Below are positions 25,111 through 37,772 of a DNA stretch of 64,000 nt, one piece after another. The stretch is from Pogonophryne albipinna (Eukaryota; Chordata; Actinopteri; Perciformes; Artedidraconidae). The first letter of the stretch is position 1, and each line of letters begins with the position of its first letter. A model generated the notes under the pieces. It was given only the letters and a program-made list of their open reading frames with translations, searched no databases and was not told the origin of the DNA. Where the stretch lies: assembly GCA_028583405.1 (NCBI GenBank), contig JAPTMU010000269.1, forward strand, positions 193,291-257,290, given 5' to 3'. Made by a program: the position numbers and the translations under genes.

Positions 25111-26499
25111 CTACCTGCTCTGATCCACTGTCACACACACCTTCAGCGGTAATATCTTCACTTCCTCCCTAGAGTAAATGTATGGAAACATCTTCTCAGT
25201 GTAAGTGTGTGTGAAGGTGTGTATGTGTGTGTTAGTGTCAGGATCAGAGAACGACAGCTTTCCTCTGTTCCAGTCCAGATTCACTCTGACCCTCTGGAGC
25301 TCCTTCTGCAGACAGAGAGGAGTGGATGGAGCTGATGGTGACCATGCTGAGTATTTACCTTTATAGAAAGCTATTCTCCATAATCCAGACTTTATGTCTC
25401 CCTTCCTCTGGGCAGACTCTGCTGACACACCAAGTACCCAGTATGTACTGTCTGTAACCTGGACATCCCAGCTGTGAGTCCCTGAGATAAAGCCCTCAGA
25501 GCCCAGGACAGAGAGGTGATAATCAAACCTCTCTGGATTATCAGGAAGTCTCTGTCCCGCTCCTCCTCCTCTCACTCTGGTCAGATCTTCAGACAGGAAG
25601 AGTCTTGGATGAGCAGTGTTTGGGTCCAGGATGAGAGGAGAGTAGGACACCATGTCCTTCATCTTGCTCCAGATGTTGAAGCTGAGGTTGCCCAGGTGTT
25701 TGGCCTGGTCTATCAGAGCTCCAGAGGGCAGCTGTGGATCCTCCAGCAGGGGGCGCTGCAGCCTCTCCACTGCAGCCTTGTAGCTGTGCAGGAAGGAGAC
25801 GTCTTCAGCTCTCATCTCCTCCTCTGTGGCTCTGACTGTGTGTGAAAGAGCTGCTATCTCTCTGCTCACAGCCTCCATCTTCTCCTCCATCTTCCTCCTC
25901 TTCTGCTCCTCTTCCTCCCTCAGTGCAGCCATCCTGGCCTCCTCTTCCTCTTCTAGAAACTGGTGAAGCTTCTTAAACTGCTCCTTAATCTGCGTCTCTG
26001 TGTGTTGAGCCTGGACCTTCATGTGTCCTGCTGTTTGATCAAACTTCACTTTAACTCCTTCAAAGAGCTTCAGTTTCTTCTTTAAGGGCTGCAGAGATTT
26101 CTGGAGCTCCTCTCTGAGATCCTGAGCAGCTTCATCGATGGGTCTGATTCTGTGGTTTTTGTGTGTTTTTGAATCTCTGCAGACGAGACACACTGGCTGC
26201 TGATGGTCCAGACAGAAGAGTTTGAGTTTCTCAGAGTGCAGACTGCAGAGAGCCTCTGGAGATCTCTGATCTCTCTCCAGTAAGAAAGTCTCACACAGGT
26301 TCTTTAAAGCAAAGTTGGGAGGAAGGAGATCCTTTGAATGTTTTCTCCTACAAACTGGACACTCCTTTACTTCTTTCCCATCCCACCAGTTCTGCAGACA
26401 GGCTTTACAGAAGCTGTGGCAGCAGGACAGGATGACAGGATCTCTAAAGACTTCCTTACAGACCGGACAGCAGAGATCTTCCTCTAACCTGGAAGCCAT
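25111..26499 (-). CDS. TRIM35/TRIM39-like E3 ubiquitin ligase, single coding exon
   Basis: A complete 462-residue tripartite-motif protein. A C3HC4 RING spans residues 11-50 (C11, C14, C26, H28, C31, C34, C47, C50). A B-box 2 follows at about 85-123 (ALCSLH to THKNHR), then a long coiled coil at about 125-250 rich in E, K and R, and a PRY-SPRY domain from about 285 to 455 ([42 protein letters not shown]). Such proteins attach ubiquitin and in fish form large, often clustered families linked to antiviral defence. The exact paralogue cannot be named. The ATG follows a good acceptor (TTTCAG, ending at 26517), which suggests an upstream untranslated exon. No frame damage is seen. Confidence 0.93.
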   Translation of the reverse strand: MASRLEEDLCCPVCKEVFRDPVILSCCHSFCKACLQNWWDGKEVKECPVCRRKHSKDLLPPNFALKNLCETFLLERDQRSPEALCSLHSEKLKLFCLDHQQPVCLVCRDSKTHKNHRIRPIDEAAQDLREELQKSLQPLKKKLKLFEGVKVKFDQTAGHMKVQAQHTETQIKEQFKKLHQFLEEEEEARMAALREEEEQKRRKMEEKMEAVSREIAALSHTVRATEEEMRAEDVSFLHSYKAAVERLQRPLLEDPQLPSGALIDQAKHLGNLSFNIWSKMKDMVSYSPLILDPNTAHPRLFLSEDLTRVRGGGAGQRLPDNPERFDYHLSVLGSEGFISGTHSWDVQVTDSTYWVLGVSAESAQRKGDIKSGLWRIAFYKGKYSAWSPSAPSTPLCLQKELQRVRVNLDWNRGKLSFSDPDTNTHIHTFTHTYTEKMFPYIYSREEVKILPLKVCVTVDQSR

Positions 26500-26908
26500 G
26501 TTGTCTCTGAGTGAAGCTGAAACACAGCAGACAGGAGTATAAAGTCAGTCATGGCTCCCCTCCCCCTCCTCTAATGACTTCACTGAAATTCACTTTTGGC
26601 GCTTTTCCACTGCAGGACCTAGCACGGCTTAGCACGGTTTAGTTTGGCCCGGCCCGCTTTTTTTTGCTTTTCCACTCTGGTTAGTTCCGGCTCACAGGTA
26701 CTTTTTAACTTTTTTTCTGGCCCTCGAAAATCGAGGTTCCTACCGAGCCAACAACCGAGCTGAATATGCTAAACTAGTGACGTAAACACTCCTGACTGCT
26801 GATTGGTCAGAGAGAATCGTCAAAATCGTTGCGCGAGACAGTCCCCAAGCGTCGCATAAGCACCATTTTTAAAACAGACAAACTACCGTTAAACAAATCC
26901 ATAAAGAA

Positions 26909-27049
26909 ATGGCAGCAACAAAAAAAACACGCCGTGGTCGTTTGACGAGGTACAGACGTTATTCCATCTCGTTGCGGATGAAAAAATACAGCGGGAGCTC
27001 GACGTCGCAACGCAAAACGACGCCTGGACTCGGCAACGGCTGCAGGATG
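26909..27049 (+). pseudogene. Myb/SANT-like DNA-binding exon of the outer transposon, frame shifted in an A-run
   Basis: From 26935 the sequence reads WSFDEVQTLFHLVADEKIQR and ends at a GTACGT donor after 27049. This resembles the Myb/SANT-like trihelix domain of PIF/Harbinger-type accessory proteins. The plausible ATG at 26909 is out of frame with it by one base across the run of eight A (26920-26927), so the exon is broken or has a homopolymer error. No later exon is seen before the inner element begins. Confidence 0.5.
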
Positions 27050-27592
27050 GTACGTTTTTGCTAACTCTCTGTTCTTTGCTTGAAAGCGTTGTGTCCCTAT
27101 CTATTGTAAAGCTCATTTCTAACAAACATGCCTATTTTATCCTTACATTTATGTTCGACAACCCCTGCTTTTATGGAGCCCCGAAGAGTTACGGTTAGCA
27201 CAGATAGCATTAGCAAGAGCTATTATTTGCTAACACCATATGTACCATTGTTTACGTCCAGTTTTCTAGAGTTAAGTAAGAAATAGGCAAAGCGACTGGA
27301 ATTGTGACTTTTTTTAAACTTTAGATCATCGTCAGTAAGTAAAATAAGCAATACCAATGTGTGGAAATGCTCTGTTACAAGTAAAGTAACGTACCAAAAG
27401 TAAAAGTAGTAAGAATCACTATTAATGTTGCAGCTAGTAAAATTGTGTGACATCCATTATATTCTTGTATATTCTTCATTGTTAAGTATTTTTGCACTTT
27501 AAACTGGTCTCATAATTATTCATACTTATATTCATTTGTAATTATCCCTTTACTTCATGACTGTATATTTGTACATACTCATACATATATTT

Positions 27593-27945
27593 AAGTCAGT
27601 GTATGTGTATGGCGGCAAATCTCTGTCATAAATCGCGAGGGCATATGAGATCCACGCGAGCACAAGTCAAGCAGCCGCGGACGTATATTATTTTCGCGAG
27701 CACTAAAACGGCACTCGCGCGAGAGCAATATTGAAGCCTGTAGGGGATAAACATGCCTTGAGCATGTGCAGCATCTACATGAGCTCTACTTGGTCTCCTG
27801 CGCTCTCGCGAGCAATTCCTGCTCTTCTGCTCGTGAAACTCTGGCCTGCTCTCGCGCGCGGAGAAATATTAGGAAGTGGGCGTACCGTGTCCCAGTAACG
27901 CCAAATCTAATTGGTTACACCCCTCCTCTTTTATGATTGGCCGTT
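27593..27945 (+). repeat. Left terminal inverted repeat of the HECT-carrying transposon
   Basis: It reads AAGTCAGTGTATGTG, then TATGGCGGCAAATC, and runs to GATTGGCCGTT near 27945. It is rich in CpG palindromes: CTCGCGCGAG, and CTCTCGCGAG, which resembles the TCTCGCGAGA promoter element of TATA-less vertebrate genes. Relative to the right copy it lacks the hairpin at the tip. Confidence 0.9.
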
Positions 27946-27992
27946 TTCAAATGAAGAGTGATATCGGAGCGGGAAAGCCCCGCAGAAGAAGA

Positions 27993-30900
27993 ATGGCTGA
28001 CGACAAGGAGGTACGTACAAAAAAACTACCGGTTTAACATAACTATCATTTTATCTTGATATTGACATTGCATTATTTACGTATAAGAAGAAAGTGACAC
28101 AGCTGTCTGCTTGCAATAATACAAGTTAGCTAAAGTTAACTGTTAGCAGATCTGGATAAACAAGACGACATGTCTTTGCACTGTGATTGTGACAATCAAT
28201 TTGACTATTTCTTGTTTGTGTCTGTTTTAACAGATAGAGTTACAAAATGCTGCCAGGCGTGTTGTTGACTTGCTGAGAAGTGCCTTGGCTGAACCAACTT
28301 CTCAAAATCGTAAGTGAAACTAGGGGGAGATCACTTGTCTTCACAGATTCATCTAATGGTCAGTCGTTTACAAAGAATTGCAGCTGCAGTTTTGGCCGGC
28401 GGAAGCACGCCGAGGTGTTTCAGTGACAGTTTACCAACCCATATTAAAACCAGAGTGAAAAACTGAATTTCCCCATGGGGGATAATTAAAGGTTCATCTT
28501 CTTCTTGTTCTTCTTCTATTTATTTTCAGGGCTTGTGACTATCTGGGTAATGTTTAATTAATGAAGCCTTTATATATTCTAACTACTTTACGTATTTAGG
28601 ACTCAGTTTATTTAGATTCTATGGAATCATAGACATCTTTAAATTGTGTTCACAGATGAAGTACAGGTTCAGGGAGAGCAGGTGGAGGTGGGCAACAGAC
28701 AGCCTACTATACAGGGACAGCAGCAGTCTGCTCTTGGCAACAGGCAGCAGGCTGGAACAAGGCAGCGTCAGGCAGTCCAGGGGCAGCAGCAACAAAGGAC
28801 CCCTGGCTTTCCTTCTACAGCAGGAAATACAGTGGATAAAAATATGGCCGGGTTTGGATCCGTTAGGAAATAAAGATTGTTCTGAACTGAATTGTCATTG
28901 TAATAACTCGGCAATTGACTATAATTCAGGGTATTTTTTTATAGAAATTACCGCTCTTCAGATTGTTTAGATTCAGAATGATTATATTGTATAACAGCTT
29001 CTTAAATGCCTCTCTTACACATTGTTTTCAACTCCTCAGGGCTTTCCCCGGCCTATTCAAATCTGGTAAAAGCTATACCCCACCTCCCAAAAGAAGGGCT
29101 CTTAGGTCAACCCCAATCCAGTTCTTTCTGCTCAATAAGTGCACAGAAAGAACACCAAATTCATCAGATGAAATGGTCCTTCTGCAGGCTGGACTTGGCA
29201 GGAGGACTCTCAATATCCCCGAAAATGCTGACCACTCCCAGGTAAGATGGAAAAAATAATAAGGAAAGGAGTCAAGATAATATAAGAAGCACTTTATTGA
29301 TCCCAATTTGGGGCAATTTTGTATGTATTACTGTAGTTTCCCAATCCACTGAAGTACTACTGGTCACAAATCAGCTTCAACAGAGGTGACATGTGTGGAG
29401 GGTTATAGTTCTAACTGCACACTTGTTTTGCTCTTCCCACATAGATATCATATATACTTATGGAATCATACTCGAAAATGGTACCATTGGATGGGGCCTG
29501 GATGCTACATAAAGCTGCTGGTAAGATAAAATCTCCCTTATTAAATTCAACTGTGGTCTAGTATTTCTGCAGTTAAATCCTATTTATACTCTATCTTCTC
29601 CTACAATAGCTGCTCTTATAATAGCTCATCTATGCCCTTGATGGTTAGCATATTTACCTACCCTCTTGTTTTTAGCAATCCATGAGAAAGCCTAACACTG
29701 CAAGTGTGCATCTTGTTAAAATCAACTGCCTCCCCTAGAACATTCTGTGCATTAAATAACATCCACTTGTTTGTACACATTCCCACATAGGAGGATCAGG
29801 CCAGCGGAAATTAAGTGTTTTGGTACCTGAGGCAGAGGGTTACACGGGGGCCTACCTTGCCAAAGCTTTAGGGGGAAAAGGCTGTCTCTATATAATGCCC
29901 ATCCAGGACACTTTAGACACCTCCCCCTTGCCCTACTCATCGAAGGAGTTCGAAAATATGCCAAAAGCCAGATGTGCCATGTGTCATCTAAGCATGCCTG
30001 TCCAGCTGTTGGCTTTACACGCACAAGAGTGTGAACCAAGCAGCTGTTCTGACCGCATGGATCTGGAACCGGTAATGTTATTCCACAAATAACTATGCAG
30101 GATCATTGTCATACTGAATCGACAGCTTTTTTTAACTGGTTACGATTTTCAGGATCTGGACCCAGATTTAGATGAGTCTCCAGCTACAAGCAATCCTGGG
30201 AATGTAAGCTCACTAATATTGTAGGTGTTTGTTTCTAAACAATCTTCATTGTATGTGTCATTAATTGGCAGTCTTTCTACATTTTTTTATAGGCTTCTCC
30301 AAGTGTGCTCCCGTGTAGGACCTCCTGTTCTAAAATCGATATTAAGGTAAAATCTGTGAATTATTTATCAATTATATTATTGCAGATGATGAAGGTTTCT
30401 GCGTCTCAGTAATTCACTTGAATATTTGCTCTGCTTTTCTGTATTTTTAAAGGTGGCCTGTCCATTGTGCTCAGAGTTATTTCCAGAGTATTTTGTTGAA
30501 ATACATGCCAGCACTTGTAAAGAAAGGTTTTTTTTCTCCTATTATGCACATTCTTTATATACTTTTTTCTTGCAGTGTTAGAAATTGTAAACCATGATTA
30601 AGGCATGCCCCATTGAAATATTTTTCCCCTCATCAGTACATTGCAGTCGACACAAATTATCGATTTGGAAGAACATGCCAGTGAAGAACTGACCGGGCGA
30701 GAGAAAAGGTAATATGCTTAAAATGTACCTGTAATTGCTTATTTTAAACAAAAACGTTCTGCAGTTATTGTGTTCACTATTTGTGTTAATTGTACCGTTC
30801 AGCAGTTGCTCTGCATTGTTATTGTTATGCCTTTAATATCATTTAAAAGAGGCCACTTTACATCAGTCAGGGGTCGTCAGTTTACTCAATTATACAAAAG

Positions 30901-33900
30901 GGGTCTCTTAAGGGAAAACGTTTTGGATCCAGTTGTCTAATCAACTTCTAATTGTTTCCTTCAAGTCTTGCTGAAGCCATCGAAACACTTAGTGGACGAG
31001 TGGACACAACAACACTCTTTAATGTTAGTGTCACTAGGGAGGACATCTTTGAAAGGGGTTTAGGGCAGTGGAGACGTCAGAAGAGGTCTTCTCCCAAAAA
31101 CCCCATCCGAGTGTCTTTCATTGGAGAGTCTGGAATTGACCATGGGGCTCTCAGGAAAGAATTCTTAACAGGTATATGTTTACCTCCTTATATTAAATGA
31201 AAATATTCCTCAGTGTGTGGCGGTTCTCTGGTTACATGCCGTTTCTGTGCTTGCACAGGTTAAGGGCTTTGCATGACGCGTGCTGTTCTTTAACATATAC
31301 AATGGTCTCATTGAGATTATCAATGTATTGATCCACTTTTCCTTTCAATTATAGAAATGATGGCAGGTGTTGAAAGGAAGTTTTTTCAGGGAGGGAGTAC
31401 AGGGAAAACCCCCAAGTACTCAATTACTGACTACCACAAAGAGCATTTCAAGTATGTAGAATTGTGTTCTGCAATGTCTTTTCCATGTTTATTTTATTTA
31501 TTAATAATGTCTATGCATTGATTAAACTTTGTTAATGCAGGACAGCTGGAGAGATTATGGCAGTCAGTATAGTGCAAGGTGGTCCTCCACCTAACTTTTT
31601 CAGAGAGTGGTGCTATGGATACATATCCACTGGGGAGATGGATAGAGATTCCATTTCCAAGGAAGATGTGACTGATCCAGAGCTCAGCCAGCTTATGGAA
31701 GAGGTCATATTTTTCTTCTCCTCAGATACTCCTTCATATAACATGTTTGTTTTAGTATGGTTGACACACACACACCTCTTTATAGTGTGAATATTTTCTA
31801 ATTCTTAAAATAAGCTAAGGCTCCCATGACTTACTGTGTGATACTGTTTTTCCAATTGCAAAGGTTGAGATAGCTGAACCTGAAGCTATGTACGACCTTC
31901 TGGATCGGATAACAGCATGCGGGTACAGTGGTCCTGCCACGTGGGAGAGGAAGGAAGAAATAATAAAGTATGTGCATATGCTAATTGATTTAACCCATAA
32001 CAACCCATGTTTAAAACCATTCAATTATTCTTTTACACTCATACTTCATATTGAGTGTGCAGTCACTCTTTCCCTTTTTTATGTATGGTTTTATATTATT
32101 GCTGTTCTCTGTTACTGAATTATAGGGCAATTATCTTGCACTCATCGGTCCGCATCCTACCAATGCTGCAGCAGATATGCTCAGGCATGAAGCTGTATGG
32201 CTTGTGCGAGATGATTGTACAACAACCACACAATTTCAGGGATCTGTTCGTCCCTGGCCTTCATCAAAAGGTCAGTATTATGTCTCTAGCTGATTTTACC
32301 ACTGAATTTCAAACCTTAACCCTTTAACAGCCAGCGCCACCATTTGGTAGAGCACATTTTGTGTCTTGATATCTTGTTGAAAAAAAAATGTAAAAGTTGA
32401 ACTCCATCTGATTCAGCCATCTCTACCATTTGGTTGACATGTTATGCACAAAACAACCTCTTGATGTCACTGTGGTTTGAACAGAAAGCCCTTCAGCTAG
32501 CTTCAACTGAGAAAGTTGGCATGCTAAAAATCACTGCTGACGAAATCACTCTTTGGTCAACTTTTGTAAGGTAACCATGTCATTTGACATATTTTAATGT
32601 CAGAGCACTTACTGAACATAATTATATAACTTGATGAAAAGTTTTAACAAGGGTGTAATACTTTTTGGGAAAATATGCTCAAGCCTTTTATGGTAAACTA
32701 GCAATATGACTTTTTCAGAGTTTCAGAGATGTTTTCCAATAAAATATGGTAAATAAATGGCTAGATTCATTGTAATATTACTAAATCTAGTACTGCCTTA
32801 TGAGTCTGAGTGAAAGAGTGATAATAATTTATATAGCACCTTTCATGCATGGCATTCAGCCCAAAGTTGCACACAGATGAGCAAGTTAGGCCAACACAGG
32901 ATATAGACATTTGCTGTTAGGCCAATTCAGCATCTACAGTAAGATGAGCAAGTCTTTTTTTTATTGTGAAAAACACTTGACATTACTTTTTATATCAATA
33001 TTGATACCTTTTAAAAAAAATGTGTTTGGTTATGTGTGGCCCATTTGATAAAAAAATGCAAACAAATAATTTTCCCATAGCTTTTGTCTTGGTCTGGTAA
33101 TTAAAGGGTTAAGCTCATCCAACTTTGAGCATACATCATTTTGTTTTTTCTTCTCTCCAAGCCGGATGCTGAATTCCTGATGGGAGCCATATCTCCAGTC
33201 TTCAGTGAGCTGGGCTCGCTGCGACGCCAGAGGGAATCGAGGATTATAAATTTTTTGCAAGACTTCATCCAAAACATTGAAGATGAAGGTGATACTACTG
33301 CCCTGACATTTTATAAACGTATTTGTTCTTGAATTGTACCCCCGATTATGACAGGCAACTCAATGACAGCTTTGTATACCTGTTTTATTCATGTTTACAT
33401 GTCTCAGTTTAAACACAACTTTGCATCATGATAGTTGCGATGAAACAATGATAACTAAAACAGGACTGGCTAATGAGGTTTTCTTCTTCAAAATATCCAC
33501 ATAAAAAACCATTTAAAAACAATAGCCATATTTATTGACATTGCTTAGGTGAAAATATGCATTTCTTTGTATTAATTTTCAACTTGTTTTAAGAGGAAGA
33601 AAAGAGCTGCGTGGTTGAAGAGAGGGGGACCCCTGTGAAGATAACAGAGAGTGATCTTGATGATGGAGACTCAAGAGAGACAGAGTCTACAGGTGAACCG
33701 GCGAGAGATGAAGAGGAGATGAAGGAACAATACAAGATCACTGTTGGTTGCTTCCTTCAATGGCTTACGGGGCAGGCACATGTCCCCATCACCTCAACAG
33801 AGAGAGAGAGATTTAAAATCCTAATTGAATTCGACCATGATTGCAGCGTGCGCTATGGTACACACACTGTATGCTTTCCAGTGGTTAATGCATGCTCCAA

Positions 33901-34000
33901 CTCCATTACCTTTCCGACAAGGCACCTCGGCTCATATCCGGAGTTCCTGAGCATTATAACACAGGCTGTTATGAGTAGCAGGGAATTTAGTCTTCCATAA
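27993..34000 (+). CDS. Transposon-encoded HECT E3 ubiquitin ligase with two UBZ-like zinc fingers (G2E3-like)
   Basis: Exons: 27993-28010, 28234-28309, 28656-~28851, 29040-29241, 29445-29520, 29791-30071, 30153-30203, 30293-30346, 30453-30526, 30637-30708, 30966-31171, 31355-31451, 31541-31703, 31864-31967, 32126-32270, 33162-33288, 33594-34000; about 782 residues. The N-terminus is helical then glutamine-rich. Two C-x2-C-x11-H-x3-C fingers follow at about 251-270 and 321-340, the pattern of UBZ4 ubiquitin-binding fingers. From about residue 405 a HECT domain runs to the end (SFIGESGIDHGALRKEF; GPPPNFFREW); the expected catalytic cysteine is C748 (TGC 33893-33895) in NACSNSITFP. HECT enzymes pass ubiquitin through this cysteine. 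Family resemblance is to G2/M-phase-specific ligase-like fish proteins. Phases are consistent throughout; only the exon 3 donor is weak. An AATAAA lies near 34214. Confidence 0.85.
29277..29330. mobile_element. Short L2-like LINE/SINE tail in a HECT-gene intron
   Basis: The segment contains TTTATTGATCCCAATTTGGG, identical to the tail of the LINE fragments in the flanking direct repeats (about 21660 and 41650). It is probably a short insertion of the same family or a SINE sharing its 3' end. Confidence 0.5.
32320..33108. mobile_element. piggyBac-like MITE, 789 bp, with TTAA target duplication
   Basis: The element starts CCCTTTAA and ends TTAAAGGG, and is flanked on both sides by TTAA (32316-32319 and 33109-33112), the diagnostic target site of piggyBac elements. 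It has no coding capacity and lies in intron 15 of the HECT gene, upstream of the exon at 33162. Confidence 0.75.
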
Positions 34001-34519
34001 GATTCATAGAATCAATGTTTTCTGTTAAAACAGTCTTTATTGCACTTTATTTGACAAGGTTTTCATTTGTTCAAGATGAGAATGTTACTGTACAGTCAAA
34101 CGTTCAAGTGACATCACATACTGTTCTAGTCAAAATGTTTTTTGAAACAGATGGCGAAGTTGGGGAACCATTATACTTTTGAACTGTATTTTATGTCTGT
34201 TTCAATTTAATGGAATAAAAACCCAGTCACCAGTTGTGCCAAGTAACTTGACTCTATCCTGAAATCGGCATCATGACTTATTTTACTCTTGGTACTTTTA
34301 CTTAAGTAACACTTTGAACACAGGAATTTTACTTGGAACAGAGTATTGTTACATTTTGGTATTTCTACTTTTAGTTAAGTACTTCTTCCACCTCTTATAG
34401 TCACTGTAATACACATATAATACACATTACTAACTTAAACTGTTTCCCCATTATATTCCTACTATGAGGCTTAAGGCTATGTTTACCCTCATCTGTGTCA
34501 TTCAAGGGAGCTGTATTTC
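34001..34519. other. Spacer between the convergent HECT and transposase genes
   Basis: It contains the probable HECT 3' UTR with an AATAAA near 34214, then a common fish repeat rich in TACTTTTACTTAAGTA. No gene is seen. The transposase stop codon is at 34520-34522 on the other strand. Confidence 0.5.
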
Positions 34520-37500
34520 TTAAGAGCCACATCTTTCAGCTACATACTCACGGCAGAGTAAGTACAGTTCCTTGACCGGAGTGTTTGGGTCAATTTGCTG
34601 AAATACTGATTCAAGTTCAGTTATGTCTTCTGGACTCAAAGGGCAGTCGAATTCAGGGACGACAATCCCTGCATCCTCTTCTTCTCCATCGTGGTCAGCA
34701 GCAATTTCCCAGTCAACATCTGGCTCCTAATAACCATAACGGAGGTTTTGAACACTTTTAGGTGAAATAAATGTATGTCTTATAAACAAAGTGGAACAAT
34801 GACATCAAGTAATAGTTTGTGTTATTTTTACACAGTTAAAATAAGAGAAACTGAATAAAATGCCCAGAAAATGGTTATGGAAAGAAAGTAATCTTTTGAC
34901 AATGTATATTACACAAAGTAAATGGTAAGTAATTACTATCTTCAATGACAATCCAATAAAGGTAACTCAGGCTTCTAACAATGAGAGGTTAATATTGAAA
35001 CAAGATCAATACCTCTGGGCTCTCCGGCTGATCAATGTTTGTCTGCATCAGTCCAAGTTGCCATAACTGCTCTGGACATTGGTTCCGTTCAGTGCTGAGT
35101 GGATGATGGTTCCAGCCTTCTGTAAAAATCCCCAAGTCCATCTGAAGTCGGGGAAGAATAATGTAGTGCACACAGAAGAGGTCGTCTGTTGATGAGATGT
35201 CGAGCAGACCATCCTCTTCGAGGCAGAGCAGTATCGCAGAGTACTTGTTGATGACTATGACTCGTACATCACGCCAAAGACGCTCAATCCTATGGATGAA
35301 AATACATGGTTTAGGGAAAACCAGTTCAAGTGATCTATTTTCATGCTGGCCTAGCATGGGTTAAGTGCAAGGTACATGGTCTACACATCAGATAATTCCA
35401 CCTCACTAATTTAGTTGCTAGATATGCTGCAATTTACCTCTGGTTATGAACACTTTTACCAGAGATGAAGCTTCCACGGTCGGTGCCGCGAACCGAAAAC
35501 ATGAATCTCGCTATCTGTACGTTTTCTACACCTTGATCTCCTCTGACCCTGAAATGTACACAGTTGACCAAAGGACTGTCAAAGAAAATACTCATCCAAA
35601 AGTGTCACAGTATTGATCTAGTTCTCCAAAGAGTGTGCTTTTTTTTTCTGTGAATTCACCTTAAAGGCACTCCATGTCTTTGTGTTGCCTCTAGGAAGAA
35701 GCCATAGGCTGTTGACGCACGGTTGTTGGTCGAAGCACCCAAGTACATTACCTGCAGAAAAGCAGAGAATATTTAAGAATAGGGCAATTACACACAATAA
35801 CTAGGCAACATTCTGTTAAACTGTGAATTAAAGAATTCCTGTTGCAATAGAAATAAGCAAACACTAATGACATACAGTATACTGACTCATAATTGTGCAG
35901 CAAAAATAGGCAATGCACAAAATCTCCTTTATATCTACTTTGACTTTGCTGCTTCCTTTTTAGTCCATACACTTTCTCCATTTGGACCAAATTCCTTAAG
36001 CAAAGTCAGGACACAGCGTTAGGACCTCTTTTGTGGTTTTAAGTAGCTAGCAGTAAACCCGTACGAAAAATACATGTTTGTTTAATGTGTGTCTACTGAA
36101 GTAAAATGCAGTCTTACCTTTCTCGAATACCCGTCCACTCCACCAAATAAGACAATGTTGTAACTGGAAAACCAAAGAACAAACTGTTATAGCACTCTGG
36201 AATTGAAACACTGATTCTCCAAAACTGGGACATTACAATGAGATTATTTCTTAATCACTTAGCGAAATATAAATACCACAACCGTATCAATTTGTGGTTG
36301 GTATCCACGTGCACAAGTGAGAGAGGCCCTCGCACTGAATATGTTCTCCTCACAACACAGCCCAGACTAGCCAGTCTGGAGAGGATGCCTATGGAATCCA
36401 CTCGATGCATTGAGGCAGCCATTCTTGTCCATTGTACACGTAGACCAATAGATAACAACCGTCCTTTGACCATTCGGTATCCAGCAGTGGGCATGTCATT
36501 CTTGATAGATATGACCACGTTATCCAACTCCTCATCACTGATGGAGCTATAAAGTTCTGAAACAGATAAGCCAAACTCTCTCATCCTTCTAAAGATTGTA
36601 CTGGAAGAAACACCTAGCAGTTTTGCAATGCAAGGCACCGATAGGTTTGTCCCCAACATCTCAACCAACTGCTGCCTCTCAATTTCAAACTTAGGACGTC
36701 CTCTTAGACCAATAACTGATCCCACTGCTGTATTTGGGGCTTCTGAATCTAAATATTGCCTAAGCAGTCCAAACAGCTCTTGAAGAGCTTGGATTATTCC
36801 TTGCGGTATGTCAACATGTCTTGAAAGTGCTTGCAGGAGGTACAGCTCCTGGCGACATGCAAACTCCAGGAAATCCAGGTCAAGTGGTGCTCGAATTAGT
36901 GCAAGCTCAAACTTCGACAGGAGTCTCTCCAGGATCTGCCTTTTCAGAATATGCTGTGAAGAAAAATAAAGTACACTTTAATTAACTAAATTAATACTTG
37001 AGGAAGATTCCTTGAATATATGTGTTTGTAAACCCTAACTAAGGTGTAACAGTCCTTTTTTCAGGTGGAGCTAATATTTCCTTCTGGTCAGTTTGTTAAT
37101 TCAGTTATGACGCTATACCACAATTATCTATTCACTATTTTATTTGTATTTAATTATATTTTTAAGAAATGTGGTAAATCTTTATTGAAACAATTATGTC
37201 AAATACAGAATAAGTCACATAAACATCAATGTTCATCATAAACATTCCAAAAAATAAGCTGAGGGCATTTGAACATAAAAAAAAGTGGTCATTCAGAAAT
37301 TAAAGTGCCAAGAAACTTGCAAAATTCTTGGGCTTTTTTACATTTGCATCATTTTATCCTTTTTGTATAGTATTATTTATTGGAGAAAGGCAATAAAAAC
37401 TGGGGACATTTTAAAAAAGCGACATTTGTGAATAAAATATTTTGCTAAAGTAATCAAAATTATTAATTCCAAATTCAGTTTTTGAAAGCTACATTTTATA

Positions 37501-37719
37501 TTATCATATGTCAAGACCGAAAAGGTAATTGGTTCTTATCTTTATAATAGAATAGTTTGAATACTTTTGAAAAATATGTATAAAAATGTATTATCTAAAA
37601 AACTCAATTCATTTATAAGTAAGGACGGTTCTTGTGGAATAACCACAGAATACAAAACCATGCCTTTAATTAAAACAATCATTAGTAAAGTAACTTACGT
37701 GAGACGTTTCCACAGCCAT
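34520..37719 (-). CDS. DDE integrase-like transposase of the HECT-carrying element
   Basis: Exons on the - strand: 37719-37699, 36953-36283, 36163-36118, 35751-35660, 35548-35438, 35289-35013 and 34726-34520. They join in phase to 474 residues starting [16 protein letters not shown] helix-turn-helix lies at about residues 95-145 ([32 protein letters not shown]), followed by an IS3-like segment ([17 protein letters not shown]). The RNase-H-fold core has candidate catalytic residues D224 ([10 protein letters not shown]), D281 ([10 protein letters not shown]) and E316 ([10 protein letters not shown]), with 34 residues between the last two. An acidic tail follows. Related integrase-core proteins of unknown function are common in fish and coral genomes. 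It should cut and join the element's inverted repeats. The ATG was chosen because only it gives the phase required by the next exon. Confidence 0.85.
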
Positions 37720-37772
37720 ATTTCATCACGTTTGGAGAGGGACAAACAGTACTTCTTGGTTTGAATCCAGAC

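Noticed and set aside
34520..37719. Retroviral or Gypsy-type integrase from an LTR element
   Set aside because: No LTRs, gag or reverse transcriptase; the gene is multi-exon and framed by long inverted repeats.
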